Both the position numbers and the translations under genes were made by a program. From contig JAVHLP010000015.1 of assembly GCA_031082145.1 (NCBI GenBank), positions 1 through 38,693 of the forward strand: 38,693 nucleotides of DNA, read 5' to 3'. Below the pieces are notes generated by a model, which was given only the letters and a program-made list of their open reading frames with translations, was not told the DNA's origin and made no database searches. Of this stretch, positions 29,399 through 38,053 are shown piece after piece. How positions within the stretch are numbered: the stretch's first letter is position 1; each line of letters starts with the position of its first letter. Origin of the DNA: a bacterium (GTDB lineage Bacteria; Bacillota; Sulfobacillia; UBA995).

Positions 29399-30414
29399 AG
29401 CACGGTGGCCGACGGGAAGGAGCCGGCGATGGCTTTCTCCAAGACCGCCCCCATCTCGCGCCGCAGTGGCCCAGGGTATACGTACTTGCCGTACCCGAAC
29501 TGCCCCCAGCGAAACTCCCGCTCCGCCTCGTCCATGGGTAGCCCGGCGCCGGGGAACAGTTCACCGATGCGAGCCTTGGCCCGGGCGGTGAAGCGGTGGG
29601 TGATCAGCTCGAAGGTCAGGCCCGGGTGGTCGCCCAGACTCCCGGCCAGGCTCCGGATGAGCTGGCGGTACTCGTCCTGCCATCCCTCGGTGGCCATGAT
29701 GGGCGCCACCAGGAAGCCGATCGGGTAGCCGGCTTCCCGCGCTTGCCGGGCGGCCCGCAGCCGGGTCTCAAGATCGGGGGTGCCGCGCTCGAACCGCTCC
29801 ACCAGCGCCGGCGGGTTTACGCTGAAGCGGATCCGGGTGCGTCCCCGGTGCCTGGCCTGGAGCAGGGCCCGGGGGGGAGGGTACTTGGTGGCAAAGCGGA
29901 GAGACGCCCTTGGCAGCCCCGCGAAGTGCTCCACGGCCCGGGCCAGGGAACCGGTGTAGCTCTCGATCGCCACCGGGTCGGAGGTTGCCGACCCCTCGAA
30001 CGAGGTCTCCTCTGGCAGTCGCCCGTCTACCAGGGCGGTTGCCCGGTCGAGGATCTCCTCGAGGTTCACGTAGACCCTCACGTACGGGCGCTTGCCCAGG
30101 GTGGTGAAGAGGTAGCAGTACTGGCAGAGCCCCGGACAGCTGCTGGCCAGGGGGAGTTGATAGTGGGCGGACGGCCGGCAGCCGGCGAAGTCGAGCTGAC
30201 GGCGAACCGCGACCACCAGGGTGCGCTTGGCCTCGAGGAAGGCGGCCCGGGCGGGAAGTCCCCGCCGGACCGGTATCCGGCGATGGGGAGGGAGCATTGC
30301 GACGGGCACGCCCATCGCCCGGAAGCGGTCCCAGAGCTCCTGGCCCAGGGGGTAGCCGAGGGCGTCCGGCTCTAACAGTACCTGCCGGGGAACGAAGTGA
30401 GGCGTGGCCGTCAT
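29386..30414 (-). CDS. splB: Spore photoproduct lyase
   Basis: A 342-residue radical-SAM enzyme that reverses 5-thyminyl-5,6-dihydrothymine in UV-damaged spore DNA. Cluster cysteines Cys93, Cys97 and Cys100 (CPGLCQYC, C-x3-C-x2-C). Overall colinear with Bacillus SplB: QVLLEPDALGYPLGQELWDRF near the start, PYVRVYVNLEEILD, and the end FRWGQFGYGKYVYP. The Bacillus hydrogen-donor Cys141 (FEASCTSD) corresponds to Ala143 here (FEGSATSD), while Cys79 sits just before the cluster motif where Bacillus has Ser. An endospore-specific gene, supporting a spore-forming host. Weak Shine-Dalgarno site at the ATG. Confidence 0.94.
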   Translation of the reverse strand: MTATPHFVPRQVLLEPDALGYPLGQELWDRFRAMGVPVAMLPPHRRIPVRRGLPARAAFLEAKRTLVVAVRRQLDFAGCRPSAHYQLPLASSCPGLCQYCYLFTTLGKRPYVRVYVNLEEILDRATALVDGRLPEETSFEGSATSDPVAIESYTGSLARAVEHFAGLPRASLRFATKYPPPRALLQARHRGRTRIRFSVNPPALVERFERGTPDLETRLRAARQAREAGYPIGFLVAPIMATEGWQDEYRQLIRSLAGSLGDHPGLTFELITHRFTARAKARIGELFPGAGLPMDEAEREFRWGQFGYGKYVYPGPLRREMGAVLEKAIAGSFPSATVLYTV

Positions 30415-30440
30415 GGGGCTAGGATGCCCGCCGGAGCCAC

Positions 30441-30476
30441 AAAGAAAGGGACCGGGAGGTGGTGTCCCTCCCGGTC
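30441..30476 (-). terminator. Rho-independent terminator after the subtilase gene
   Basis: Minus-strand stem GACCGGGAGG/CCTCCCGGTC around a 7-base loop, followed by CCTTTCTTT. It sits 15 bases past the subtilase stop and upstream of splB, which therefore needs its own promoter. Confidence 0.8.
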
Positions 30477-30490
30477 TCCTGCGGATCGGC

Positions 30491-32950
30491 CTACGGGCGG
30501 ATCACTGTCACCGGGCCCGACGTCCAGGTGTCCCAGTGGGCCGGGTTGTCATCGTCGCCCAGCGGTTTCTGGACCGAGAGCCGGAGCACGTAGGTGCCGG
30601 CCGGCACCGGACCATTGCGGCCGGAGCCGTCCCACGCCCAGGCGAAGAAGGCCGTGTTGGCGGAACTGCGGCCCATGTAGTCGATGTCTAGCACCCGGCC
30701 GTGAGCGCGGCCGGTGGCGGCGTTAAGCACCTCCACCCGCACTTTCCGGGCCTGGCGGAACAGGTTGAACAGGATGTAGGCGTACTCGCCTTCCTGGGGG
30801 TTGATGGTCAACCCCTCGGCCGGCGCCTTGAAGTAGGAGCTGCCCACCAGGCTGGCCAGCCAGGGGAAGGCGTAGGGGCCCGAACCCAGGACCGGCGCGG
30901 CCAGGTAGTCGCCGCGGAAGCCGCAGTAGGGCACCGAGAGCACCGGGCCGCCGTCGTCGGGGGTGAAGCGGATATAGCCGCCGAAGAGCCAGGTTGTGGC
31001 GGCCAGGTTCACCGTGACTTCCACCGTCGCCTGCTCACCCGGCGCCAGGGTCACCGCCGCCGGGAACGCGGCGGTGGCATAGGCCAGGGCCAGGCCGGGG
31101 CTCAGGATGTTGTTGTTGGTGGCCAGGGCCGGCGCGTGTGAGAGCGTGAAGGTGACTGGCGTATCCCGCTTGTTCTCGATGGTGAGAGCGAAGGCCGCGG
31201 GCCCGGTCACCTCGCCCAGCGACACCTTGGAGGGTTCAATCCTGGCACCCGCCGTCAGGGCGGCCAGCACGTCGGCCATACCGGCTCCCTGCCGGTGCAC
31301 CGCAAGCAGGTAGAGCGGATTGAAGTTCTGCGGTACGGCCGTGTTGCGCAGGGTATCGGCCAGTGCGTTGGGGTTCAGCCGGGGGTTGGCCTGCAGCAGC
31401 AGGGCCGCCGCCCCGGCCACGTGCGGCGCCGACATGCTGGTGCCGCTCAGGGTCGCATAGCCGCCCTTGGCCAGGGGGTAGGGGGCGTAGACGGAACCGC
31501 CCGGGGCGCCTAGGTCGGGCTTGAGGGCCAGGTCGGGGGAGGGACCCCAGGACGAGAAGCTCGAGATCTGCCCGGCCGTCGGGTTGGGAAAGGACATCTT
31601 CTCGTCGGTCCAAGTGAGGGTCACTGGTCCGGCTGCCACCAAGTCGCGGATTGCGATCCCATCCGCCAGACTGATGCTGGCGGCCGGGATGTAGTCGCCC
31701 GGTTCGCCCATGGTGCCGGAGAAATTACCCGGCGCGTTGTTGTGGATGACGCAGGCAACGGCGCCCCTGGCCTGGGCCATTAGCACCTTGTGGCGGAAGG
31801 GTTCAACGCCCCGGCTGCACAACACCACCTTGCCGGCCGCATCCTTACCGGCATAGTCCGCCGCGCTGTTACCGAGGCCGACGTACACCACCTCGGGACT
31901 GGTGCCTGCGGTCGGTAAGTTCGGAGCGAAGGTCATGTGGTTGTAGCCCACCGGGGTGCCGTCCGGCAGCCGGAAGATCGGGCCGGCGGCGTGGGTGTTG
32001 TCAAAGCTGGCCACCGCCAGCACCTTGCTGCCCAGGGCCGGGGCCCCCCCGGCGAAGAGGCCTTGCGGGCCGTTGTTGCCCTGGGAGACAACCACCGCCA
32101 AGCCCTTGTTGACGAGACGGTCGGCGCCCACGGCAGTCGGGTACTGGGGCCACTGGTAGGCGGCGCCGATGCTCATGTTGACCACATCGGCCCCCATGCT
32201 CAGCGCCATCTCCATTGCCGCCAGCATCACGTCGGCGGTCGTGGAACCGGTGGCGCCGAACACCTTCAAGGCCAGGAAGTCGACCCCGGGGGCCACGCCC
32301 CGGGTGGTTCCGCTAGCGCCGACGATGCCGGATACGTGGGTACCATGACCGTTGATGTCCATCGGGTCGGGGTCGGGATAGGGGGTGCGGTTGGCCGGGT
32401 CGCCGGCATTGAAGGCGTCGCCGACGAAGTCCCAGCCGCCGACGACCCGGAAGCCGGGTCCGAATCCCCCACCGAGGTCGGGGTGGTTGTAGTCGATGCC
32501 GGTGTCGATGATGGCCACCAGCACACCCGCGCCGTCATAGCCAAACTCGTCGTAGGCATCGGGCACCCGGAGCATGTCGGTACTGGTGAATAGCTCGGGA
32601 ATGGGGAATTCGACGACCGGCCAGATGGCTTTGACGCCCTTCAGTCGCGCCAGCGCGGCGAGGTCGGCAGTGGCTATCTCCAGGGAGAAGCCGTTGAACA
32701 GGGACTTGTAGGCGTAACGCGGCTTGACCTTGATGCCGGAGCGGCCCAGTTCAGCTTGGAACGAGCCATGTTCGCCGTCCAGTATCCGCAGGGTGCCGCC
32801 GTCGGCCAGGGGACGGCCGGTGAGTTCGACGAAGACGAGGCCGCCCCACTCGCCGGCACCCGTCTCGACCCGCGGGGCGTCGGCGGTGGCCGGTCCCACC
32901 AGCGCTAGGACCAGTACCAGGGCCAGGAACAGGGACAACTTGGCGCGCAC
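30491..32950 (-). CDS. Secreted subtilisin-like serine protease (S8) with PA domain
   Basis: An 819-residue exported protease. Signal peptide 1-24 (ATADA cleavage region), inhibitor-like propeptide to about 120, and catalytic residues Asp149 (AIIDTGIDYNHPDL), His202 (NGHGTHVSGIV), the oxyanion Asn in SQGNNGP and Ser505 (SGTSMSAPHVAGAA). A PA insert lies at about 345-450 (AAGKVVLCSRG, ARGAVACVIHN). The tail holds a fibronectin-like domain (about 545-670) and a FlgD-like Ig fold at the end (AFFAWAWDGSGRNGPVPAGTYVLRL). The start chosen is GTG at 32948-32950, seven bases after AGGAGG; the longer frame would bury the signal peptide. Probably feeds peptides to the neighbouring permease genes. Confidence 0.94.
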   Translation of the reverse strand: MRAKLSLFLALVLVLALVGPATADAPRVETGAGEWGGLVFVELTGRPLADGGTLRILDGEHGSFQAELGRSGIKVKPRYAYKSLFNGFSLEIATADLAALARLKGVKAIWPVVEFPIPELFTSTDMLRVPDAYDEFGYDGAGVLVAIIDTGIDYNHPDLGGGFGPGFRVVGGWDFVGDAFNAGDPANRTPYPDPDPMDINGHGTHVSGIVGASGTTRGVAPGVDFLALKVFGATGSTTADVMLAAMEMALSMGADVVNMSIGAAYQWPQYPTAVGADRLVNKGLAVVVSQGNNGPQGLFAGGAPALGSKVLAVASFDNTHAAGPIFRLPDGTPVGYNHMTFAPNLPTAGTSPEVVYVGLGNSAADYAGKDAAGKVVLCSRGVEPFRHKVLMAQARGAVACVIHNNAPGNFSGTMGEPGDYIPAASISLADGIAIRDLVAAGPVTLTWTDEKMSFPNPTAGQISSFSSWGPSPDLALKPDLGAPGGSVYAPYPLAKGGYATLSGTSMSAPHVAGAAALLLQANPRLNPNALADTLRNTAVPQNFNPLYLLAVHRQGAGMADVLAALTAGARIEPSKVSLGEVTGPAAFALTIENKRDTPVTFTLSHAPALATNNNILSPGLALAYATAAFPAAVTLAPGEQATVEVTVNLAATTWLFGGYIRFTPDDGGPVLSVPYCGFRGDYLAAPVLGSGPYAFPWLASLVGSSYFKAPAEGLTINPQEGEYAYILFNLFRQARKVRVEVLNAATGRAHGRVLDIDYMGRSSANTAFFAWAWDGSGRNGPVPAGTYVLRLSVQKPLGDDDNPAHWDTWTSGPVTVIRP

Positions 32951-33023
32951 GGTGATTCCTCCTTGGGGAGCAGAGTGGAGTGGTGTTCGCCAGGCGCCTA
33001 CCAATTCCCTTTCCTGTAATGTT

Positions 33024-34382
33024 CTAGGGCACGCGGCTATGGCGTCTCCCATAGAGGAAGTAGACGACAAGTCCCGACAGAAGCCAAACCCCGAAGCGCC
33101 ACCAGGTCAGGGAGGGCAGCCGGGACATGAGGTACAGGGCGGTCACCCCGGCCAGGACGGGGAGGTAGGGGACAAGAGGCATCCTGAATGGGCGTCGGAG
33201 GTCAGGGCGGGCTCGCCGGAGCGCGATCACGCCCAGGTTAACCAGGGCAAAGGCGATCAGGGTGCCGATGTTGGCCAGCTCGACCGTCTTGCCGAGGTCA
33301 AGCAAGGCGGCGGCCAGGCCCGTCGCCAACCCGGCCAGGAGAGTAACGGGCTGCCGGGCCCGCGAGAAGAAGGGGGGCAGCAAGCCGTCAGCGGACATCG
33401 CATGCAGGATCCGGCTGAGCCCGAAGAGGCTGACCAACAACACGCTGGTGAGCCCGGCCACGGCTCCCAGGCCCACTACCGGGGCGGCCCAAGCGGCCCC
33501 GGCCCGGCTCAGGGCCACGGTGAGGGGCGAGGGGGTGTCCAGGCTGGCCGAAGGAACCAGCCCGGTGAGCACGGCGGCCACCGCAAGGTAGAGAAGGGTG
33601 GCCGCGAGAAGCGAGCCCACGATCCCCCGGGGCAGATCCCGGCCCGGGTTGCGAGCCTGCCGGGTGGCCGTGGACACCGCGTCAAAGCCGATGAAGGCGA
33701 AGAAGACCAGGGCCGCTCCCCGGGTCACGCCGCCCAGGCCCAGGGGAAGAAGGGGCCGCCAGTGAGCCGGGTCGATCCGGGGTAGGCCCAGGGCCAGGAA
33801 CAGGAATAGCGCGACCAGCTTCACGGCCACCAGTGCCCGGCTGGCACCGAGGCTCTCCCGGAGGCCGGCCAGGAGCAGGGCGGTCAGCGCGATCACGACC
33901 AGGAGGGCGGGCAGGTTGATTAGCCCTCCCGCCGCCGGGGGCGCCGCCAGGTGATGGGGCAACTCCAGGCCGGCCGCGGCCAGGAGCTCAGCAGCATAGG
34001 AGCTCCAGCCGATGGCCACCGCTCCCCCCACCATGGCGTACTCATGAAGGAGGTCCCAGCCGACGACCCAGGCGGCCAGTTCCCCCAGGGCCACGTAGGT
34101 GTAGGTATAGGCGCTGCCCGCGACGGGCACCAGGGCGGCGAGTTCGGCGTAGGCCAGGGCGGTGAGGGAGGCGGTCAGCGCGGCGATGAGCAGCGACAGG
34201 ATGACGCCGGGGCCGGCATAGCGCGCCGCGGCCACTCCCGTCAGCACGAACACCCCGCTGCCCACGACGGCGCCCATGCCGAGGGCAACCAGATCGGGAA
34301 CACCCAAGCCGGAGCCAGGGTACCGTTCCGCGGTCTCGCCCGGAAGGGCCTCTGGGGAACGAGTGCGGAATAGCGAGTTCAC
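33024..34382 (-). CDS. APC-family amino acid permease (cationic-type)
   Basis: A 452-residue secondary transporter with about twelve to fourteen membrane helices. The first helix has the APC substrate loop (LVALGMGAVVGSGVFVLTGVAAARYAGPGV), followed by SFLI-like LIAALTASLTALAYAELAALVPVAGSAYTYTYVALGE and the later FFAFIGFDAVSTATRQARNPGRDLPRGIVGSL. It resembles the CAT/YfnA group, for which cationic or small neutral amino acids are usual. It starts GTG with a poor Shine-Dalgarno site, 18 bp after the D-aminoacylase stop, so coupling is likely. Co-transcription suggests import of free amino acids or N-acyl amino acids. Confidence 0.9.
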   Translation of the reverse strand: MNSLFRTRSPEALPGETAERYPGSGLGVPDLVALGMGAVVGSGVFVLTGVAAARYAGPGVILSLLIAALTASLTALAYAELAALVPVAGSAYTYTYVALGELAAWVVGWDLLHEYAMVGGAVAIGWSSYAAELLAAAGLELPHHLAAPPAAGGLINLPALLVVIALTALLLAGLRESLGASRALVAVKLVALFLFLALGLPRIDPAHWRPLLPLGLGGVTRGAALVFFAFIGFDAVSTATRQARNPGRDLPRGIVGSLLAATLLYLAVAAVLTGLVPSASLDTPSPLTVALSRAGAAWAAPVVGLGAVAGLTSVLLVSLFGLSRILHAMSADGLLPPFFSRARQPVTLLAGLATGLAAALLDLGKTVELANIGTLIAFALVNLGVIALRRARPDLRRPFRMPLVPYLPVLAGVTALYLMSRLPSLTWWRFGVWLLSGLVVYFLYGRRHSRVP

Positions 34383-34400
34383 AGACGCTAGCTTGCCCCG

Positions 34401-35987
34401 CTAACCCGCCCGCAGCACCTTCCCCGGCCGGGCCCCGGTCGGCCGGCCGTCCTCGGCGGCCACTACCCCGTTGACCAGCACCAGGTCAATGCCGGTGGGG
34501 TGCCGGCAAGGGTCTTCGAAGGTGGCGGTGTCGGCAATCGTCTCCGGATCCAGCAGGACCAGATCGGCCCAGCAGCCGGGTGCCACCCGGCCCCGGTCGG
34601 TGAGGCCCAGGCGGGCGGCCGGCATGCCGGTCATCTTGCGGACCGCCTCTTCCAGCCGGAGCACTCTCTCCTCGCGGACGTAGCGGCCCAGCACCCGGGC
34701 GAAGGTGCCGTAGGAGCGGGGGTGGGGCTTTCCCCAGATCGGGTCGGGTCCCAGGGCGCTGCCGTCCGAGCCCACCATCACCGCGGGATGGGCCATGACC
34801 CGGCGGACGTCCGCTTCATCCATGCCGAAGTGGATCACGCCCACCGCCCCCTCTTCCTCAAGCACCAGGTCGAGTACGACCTCAGGCGCGGGCCGGCCGC
34901 GTTCACCGGCTATGTCGGCTACCGCCCGGCCTTCCCATTCACGGTGGCCCCGGACGTAGGCGAGCACCACCAGCGACCAGTCGGCGAGTTCCTCCGCCTC
35001 GCCCCGGAGATGGGTGAGCTCGGCCAAGAGACGGGAACGGACGGCCGGGTCCCGCAGGCGGTCCAACAGGGCCGGGGTGCCGCCCTCCCGAGCCCAGGCC
35101 GGCAGGTAGGCGGTGAGGTCGGTCTGGGAGGCTACATAAGGGTACTGGTCCAGGGTGACGTCGACCCCCTGATCCCGGACCTCGTCCACCAGGGCCAGCG
35201 ATCGGGCGACCTTGCCCCAGTGGCGGCGACCGGATGCCTTGTGGTGGGCGATCTGTACCGGCCCTGAGCCCTGGCGGCCCACGTTGATCGCCTCGGCCAC
35301 CGACTGCTCCAGGGTCGGCCCCTCGCCGCGGATGTGACTGGCGTAGAGGCGGCCCCGCCGGTAGGCCACCCGGGCCAGGGCCGTCAGCTCCTCCGGTGGA
35401 GCGTAGCAGCCGGGGGCGTAGATGAGGCCGCTGGACAGGCCCAGGGCGCCGTCATCCAGGGCCGCCTCCAGCAGCTTGGCCATCGCCGCCAGCTCGTCCC
35501 CGGTGGCGGCCCGATCTTGCGAACCCATGACCGCCTCCCGGAGCATCCCGTGGCCCACGTGGCACCCGTAGTTAACGGCCAGTCCCAGCGCTTCCAGGGA
35601 GGCCAGGTGGTCGCCGAGGGTCCTGAACCCGGGGGGCAGATCTTCGGGCCGGGGGTGCTCGGCCCGGACCTGCCGCTCCATCTCGGGTGTGAGCGGGCCG
35701 GCTGACCAGCCGCAGTTGCCCCCCACCTCCGTCGTTACCCCCTGTAAGAGTTTGGACGGGGCCAGGGGGAAGGAAAACAGGCTGAGATCGGAGTGCCCGT
35801 GGATGTCGATGAAGCCGGGGGCGAGGACCCGACCCCCGGCTTCAACCGCCCGGCCGGCCGGGGCCCCGCTGCCGGGAGGAAGGATCCAGGCGATACGGCC
35901 CTGGGTCACGCCCACGTCAGCGCGATACCAGGGGTTGCCGCCCCCGTCCACAACCCGGGCATTGGCGATCACCAGATCTGCCGGCAT
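34401..35987 (-). CDS. N-acyl-D-amino-acid deacylase (D-aminoacylase)
   Basis: A 528-residue amidohydrolase that removes acyl groups from N-acyl-D-amino acids. Metal-site elements: HGH (63-65, DIHGHSDLS), Cys92 in TTEVGGNCGWSAGP as in D-aminoacylases, SHIRGEG, and QIAHHKASG, with the catalytic Asp in MVGSDGSALG. The closing segment LGLTDRGRVAPGCWADLVLLD is the usual C-terminal beta sandwich. Length fits the family. The start is ATG at 35985-35987 with GGGAGAG upstream; the longer frame is not family-like. It heads a run with an amino acid permease and a secreted protease, which hints at scavenging of D-amino acids or cell-wall peptides. Confidence 0.92.
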   Translation of the reverse strand: MPADLVIANARVVDGGGNPWYRADVGVTQGRIAWILPPGSGAPAGRAVEAGGRVLAPGFIDIHGHSDLSLFSFPLAPSKLLQGVTTEVGGNCGWSAGPLTPEMERQVRAEHPRPEDLPPGFRTLGDHLASLEALGLAVNYGCHVGHGMLREAVMGSQDRAATGDELAAMAKLLEAALDDGALGLSSGLIYAPGCYAPPEELTALARVAYRRGRLYASHIRGEGPTLEQSVAEAINVGRQGSGPVQIAHHKASGRRHWGKVARSLALVDEVRDQGVDVTLDQYPYVASQTDLTAYLPAWAREGGTPALLDRLRDPAVRSRLLAELTHLRGEAEELADWSLVVLAYVRGHREWEGRAVADIAGERGRPAPEVVLDLVLEEEGAVGVIHFGMDEADVRRVMAHPAVMVGSDGSALGPDPIWGKPHPRSYGTFARVLGRYVREERVLRLEEAVRKMTGMPAARLGLTDRGRVAPGCWADLVLLDPETIADTATFEDPCRHPTGIDLVLVNGVVAAEDGRPTGARPGKVLRAG

Positions 35988-36003
35988 GGCACTCTCTCCC
36001 AAC

Positions 36004-36038
36004 GAAGAAGAATGGCGCAGGGAGTATCCCCCGCGCCA
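36004..36038 (-). terminator. Terminator after YbjQ-family gene
   Basis: Minus-strand stem TGGCGC/GCGCCA with inner G-C pairs (36013-36038) followed by TTCTTCTTC. It separates the ABC/YbjQ region from the D-aminoacylase gene. Confidence 0.7.
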
Positions 36039-36065
36039 CTTCATCCTCGGCTTGCTTCTTACCTC

Positions 36066-36368
36066 CTAAATCTTCACGGCGGTGCCATAGACGATGATCT
36101 CCGCCGCACCGGTGGTGATGGTGGAGGTGGAGAAGCGGATCCCGATGATCGCGTTGGCCCCTAGTTGCTGGGCTTCGGCCACCATCTGCTCGGTGGCCGC
36201 CTCCCGGGCTTCCTTGAGGAGGGAGGCGTATTCCTGGACCTCTCCCCCTACCACCTTGCGAAGCGAGGCCATTATGTCCTGGCCCAGATGACGGGCCCGC
36301 ATGCAGGACCCCTTGACCATCCCCAGCACCTGGTAGTCGGTTCTTAGATCGGACGTGGCCAACAGCAC
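36066..36368 (-). CDS. YbjQ-family (heavy-metal-binding-domain) protein
   Basis: A 100-residue protein of the YbjQ/UPF0145 family: LLATSDLRTDYQVLGMVKGSCMRARHLGQDI, MVAEAQQLGANAIIGIRFSTSTI and the terminal EIIVYGTAVKI. These form pentameric beta-rich rings in solved structures; a metal or dodecin-like role has been proposed, with no settled function. The start chosen is GTG at 36366-36368, eight bases after GGGAGG; the extension to 36407 overlaps the permease stop. It follows the ABC permease by 19 bp on the same strand and probably belongs to the GntR-ABC operon. Confidence 0.88.
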   Translation of the reverse strand: MLLATSDLRTDYQVLGMVKGSCMRARHLGQDIMASLRKVVGGEVQEYASLLKEAREAATEQMVAEAQQLGANAIIGIRFSTSTITTGAAEIIVYGTAVKI

Positions 36369-36387
36369 TCCCGTTCCCTCCCTCAGT

Positions 36388-37155
36388 CTAAGCTTCTTTT
36401 CGCACAAACAAGTAGCCGGCCGCCAAGGCCAGGATCAGGGCGACGGCCAGCACCCCCGCCAGGGCGTCCCAGCGCAGGGATCCCGTGCTCAGGTAGTAAA
36501 CGGCCTGCATCTGCCGGAACACGGAGAAAGCGGCTGTCCGCGGGAAGTAACCGGGCACCGAGAGGACCAGGGCGGCCAGGGCGGCCGCCACTCCGGCCCG
36601 GACCTGATCCCGGGACAGAGCCGAGCAGACCACGGCGAGGCCGTACACGACCAGGGTTCCCGCCAGGGCGGGCGCCAGCCCCGGGGCGAAGCGGGCCAGG
36701 GCGACCGGGTAACCCCAGGCGATCGCCGCCGCCCAGGTGACGAGGGTGGACCCGGTGATGGCGGCGGCCAGGCCGGCCGCGCCCACCAGGTACTTGGTGG
36801 TGAAGATGGCGGTCCGGGATAGCGGTCGGGTGAAGAGGAAGCCGAGCGTTCCCCGGCCGGTCTCGGCCGCCACCACGCTCATGCCCACCACGAGGGCCAG
36901 GATGGTAGCGATCTGATAGAGGTTCTTGCTGTACCAGTTGGTCCAGAGGTAGACGTAGTGGTTCGAGAGTTGGGCCGCCAGCATGCCGGCAGCCTCCGGG
37001 GGCAGGGGTATGGCCTTGAGCATGTCGCCCATGCCCCGGACCCACTCGAAAGTGGCCACGATGACAACTCCCAGTCCGGACAGGACAAGGAGCCCCACCA
37101 GGTGCTTCCACCGTGTCTCCCGCCACTCCTTGGCGGCCAGGGCTCGGCTAACCAC
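36388..37155 (-). CDS. ABC-2 type transporter permease
   Basis: A 255-residue integral membrane protein with about six hydrophobic segments and the ABC-2 landmark SVVAAETGRGTLGFLFTRPLSRTAIFTTKYLVG, where the coupling helix contacts the ATPase. A large extracellular loop separates the first two helices (PLPPEAAGMLAAQLSNHYVYLW). The start chosen is GTG at 37153-37155 with GGAG ten bases upstream, giving an 8-bp overlap with the ATPase gene. In YtrA-type operons such exporters respond to cell-wall-active compounds. The substrate here is unknown. Confidence 0.87.
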   Translation of the reverse strand: MVSRALAAKEWRETRWKHLVGLLVLSGLGVVIVATFEWVRGMGDMLKAIPLPPEAAGMLAAQLSNHYVYLWTNWYSKNLYQIATILALVVGMSVVAAETGRGTLGFLFTRPLSRTAIFTTKYLVGAAGLAAAITGSTLVTWAAAIAWGYPVALARFAPGLAPALAGTLVVYGLAVVCSALSRDQVRAGVAAALAALVLSVPGYFPRTAAFSVFRQMQAVYYLSTGSLRWDALAGVLAVALILALAAGYLFVRKEA

Positions 37156-38053
37156 GGCGGCCACTCTCCTTGTCGACGTAGTCGAAGAATACATCCTCCA
37201 GGTTGAGGTCGATCACTTCCAGCACGAAATGGGGGACGGCGGCCAGTCGACGGATGACCGCGTCCAGGTCCGCCGACACGCTCAGCACAAAGCCCTTACC
37301 CTGTCGCTCCACCGCCGCCACCCCCGCCAGCCGGAGGTCTTCCTCCTTCACCTCGTGCTGGGGGACGAAGCGTATCCGCTTCTCGTTGCTGCGGATGGCC
37401 TCCATCGAACGGACGGCGAGGATGCGACCATGCTGCATGATCGCCACCAGGTCGGCCACCCGCTCCACCTCGTGGAGGATATGAGAACTCAGGACGCAGG
37501 TCCGGCCCCCGGCCACCTCGTCCGCCACCAGCGCCAGGAACTCCCGCCGCATTACCGGATCCAGCCCGCCGGTGGGCTCGTCCAGCACCAGGAGTTCCGG
37601 TCTCTGGCCCAGGGCCAGCACCAGGGCAAGCTGGCTCTTCATGCCCTGCGACAACTCGTCAACCCTCCGACCGGCCGGCAGGTTGAAGATCTCGAGGTAG
37701 CGGCGAACGGCGTCTCCGTCCCAGCTCGGGTAAAGGCGGGCGTTCAGGGCCAGCAGCTCGCCTACCCGCAGGTAATCGTACAGATCGCGGCCCTCCGACA
37801 CGTAGCCCACCCGGGCCAGCAGTCCGGGCAGGCTAGCCCCAGATACAGGCTGTCCCAGCAGCTCAACCGTACCCGAGTCGGGGCGAAGGAGCCCCAGCAG
37901 TAGCTTGAGAGTGGTGGTCTTGCCGGCGCCGTTGGGTCCCAACAGGCCGAAGGTGCAGCCGCGGGGGACTTCCAGGTCCACCCCGTTGACGGCCCTCACC
38001 TCCCCGAATCGCCGGTGAAGACCCTGCAACCGGACCGCCGGGTCAGCACTCAA
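37148..38053 (-). CDS. ABC transporter ATP-binding protein (CcmA/YtrB type)
   Basis: A 301-residue ATPase. Walker A GPNGAGKT at 39-46, signature LSQGMKSQL, Walker B LLVLDEPTGGLDP and switch His in LSSHILHEVERV. The C-terminal 80 residues form the regulatory tail common in CcmA-like exporters. It energises the adjacent ABC-2 permease. The start is TTG at 38051-38053 with GGGAGG eight bases upstream; the codon overlaps the GntR stop (TTGA), so it is translationally coupled. Confidence 0.93.
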   Translation of the reverse strand: MSADPAVRLQGLHRRFGEVRAVNGVDLEVPRGCTFGLLGPNGAGKTTTLKLLLGLLRPDSGTVELLGQPVSGASLPGLLARVGYVSEGRDLYDYLRVGELLALNARLYPSWDGDAVRRYLEIFNLPAGRRVDELSQGMKSQLALVLALGQRPELLVLDEPTGGLDPVMRREFLALVADEVAGGRTCVLSSHILHEVERVADLVAIMQHGRILAVRSMEAIRSNEKRIRFVPQHEVKEEDLRLAGVAAVERQGKGFVLSVSADLDAVIRRLAAVPHFVLEVIDLNLEDVFFDYVDKESGRRG

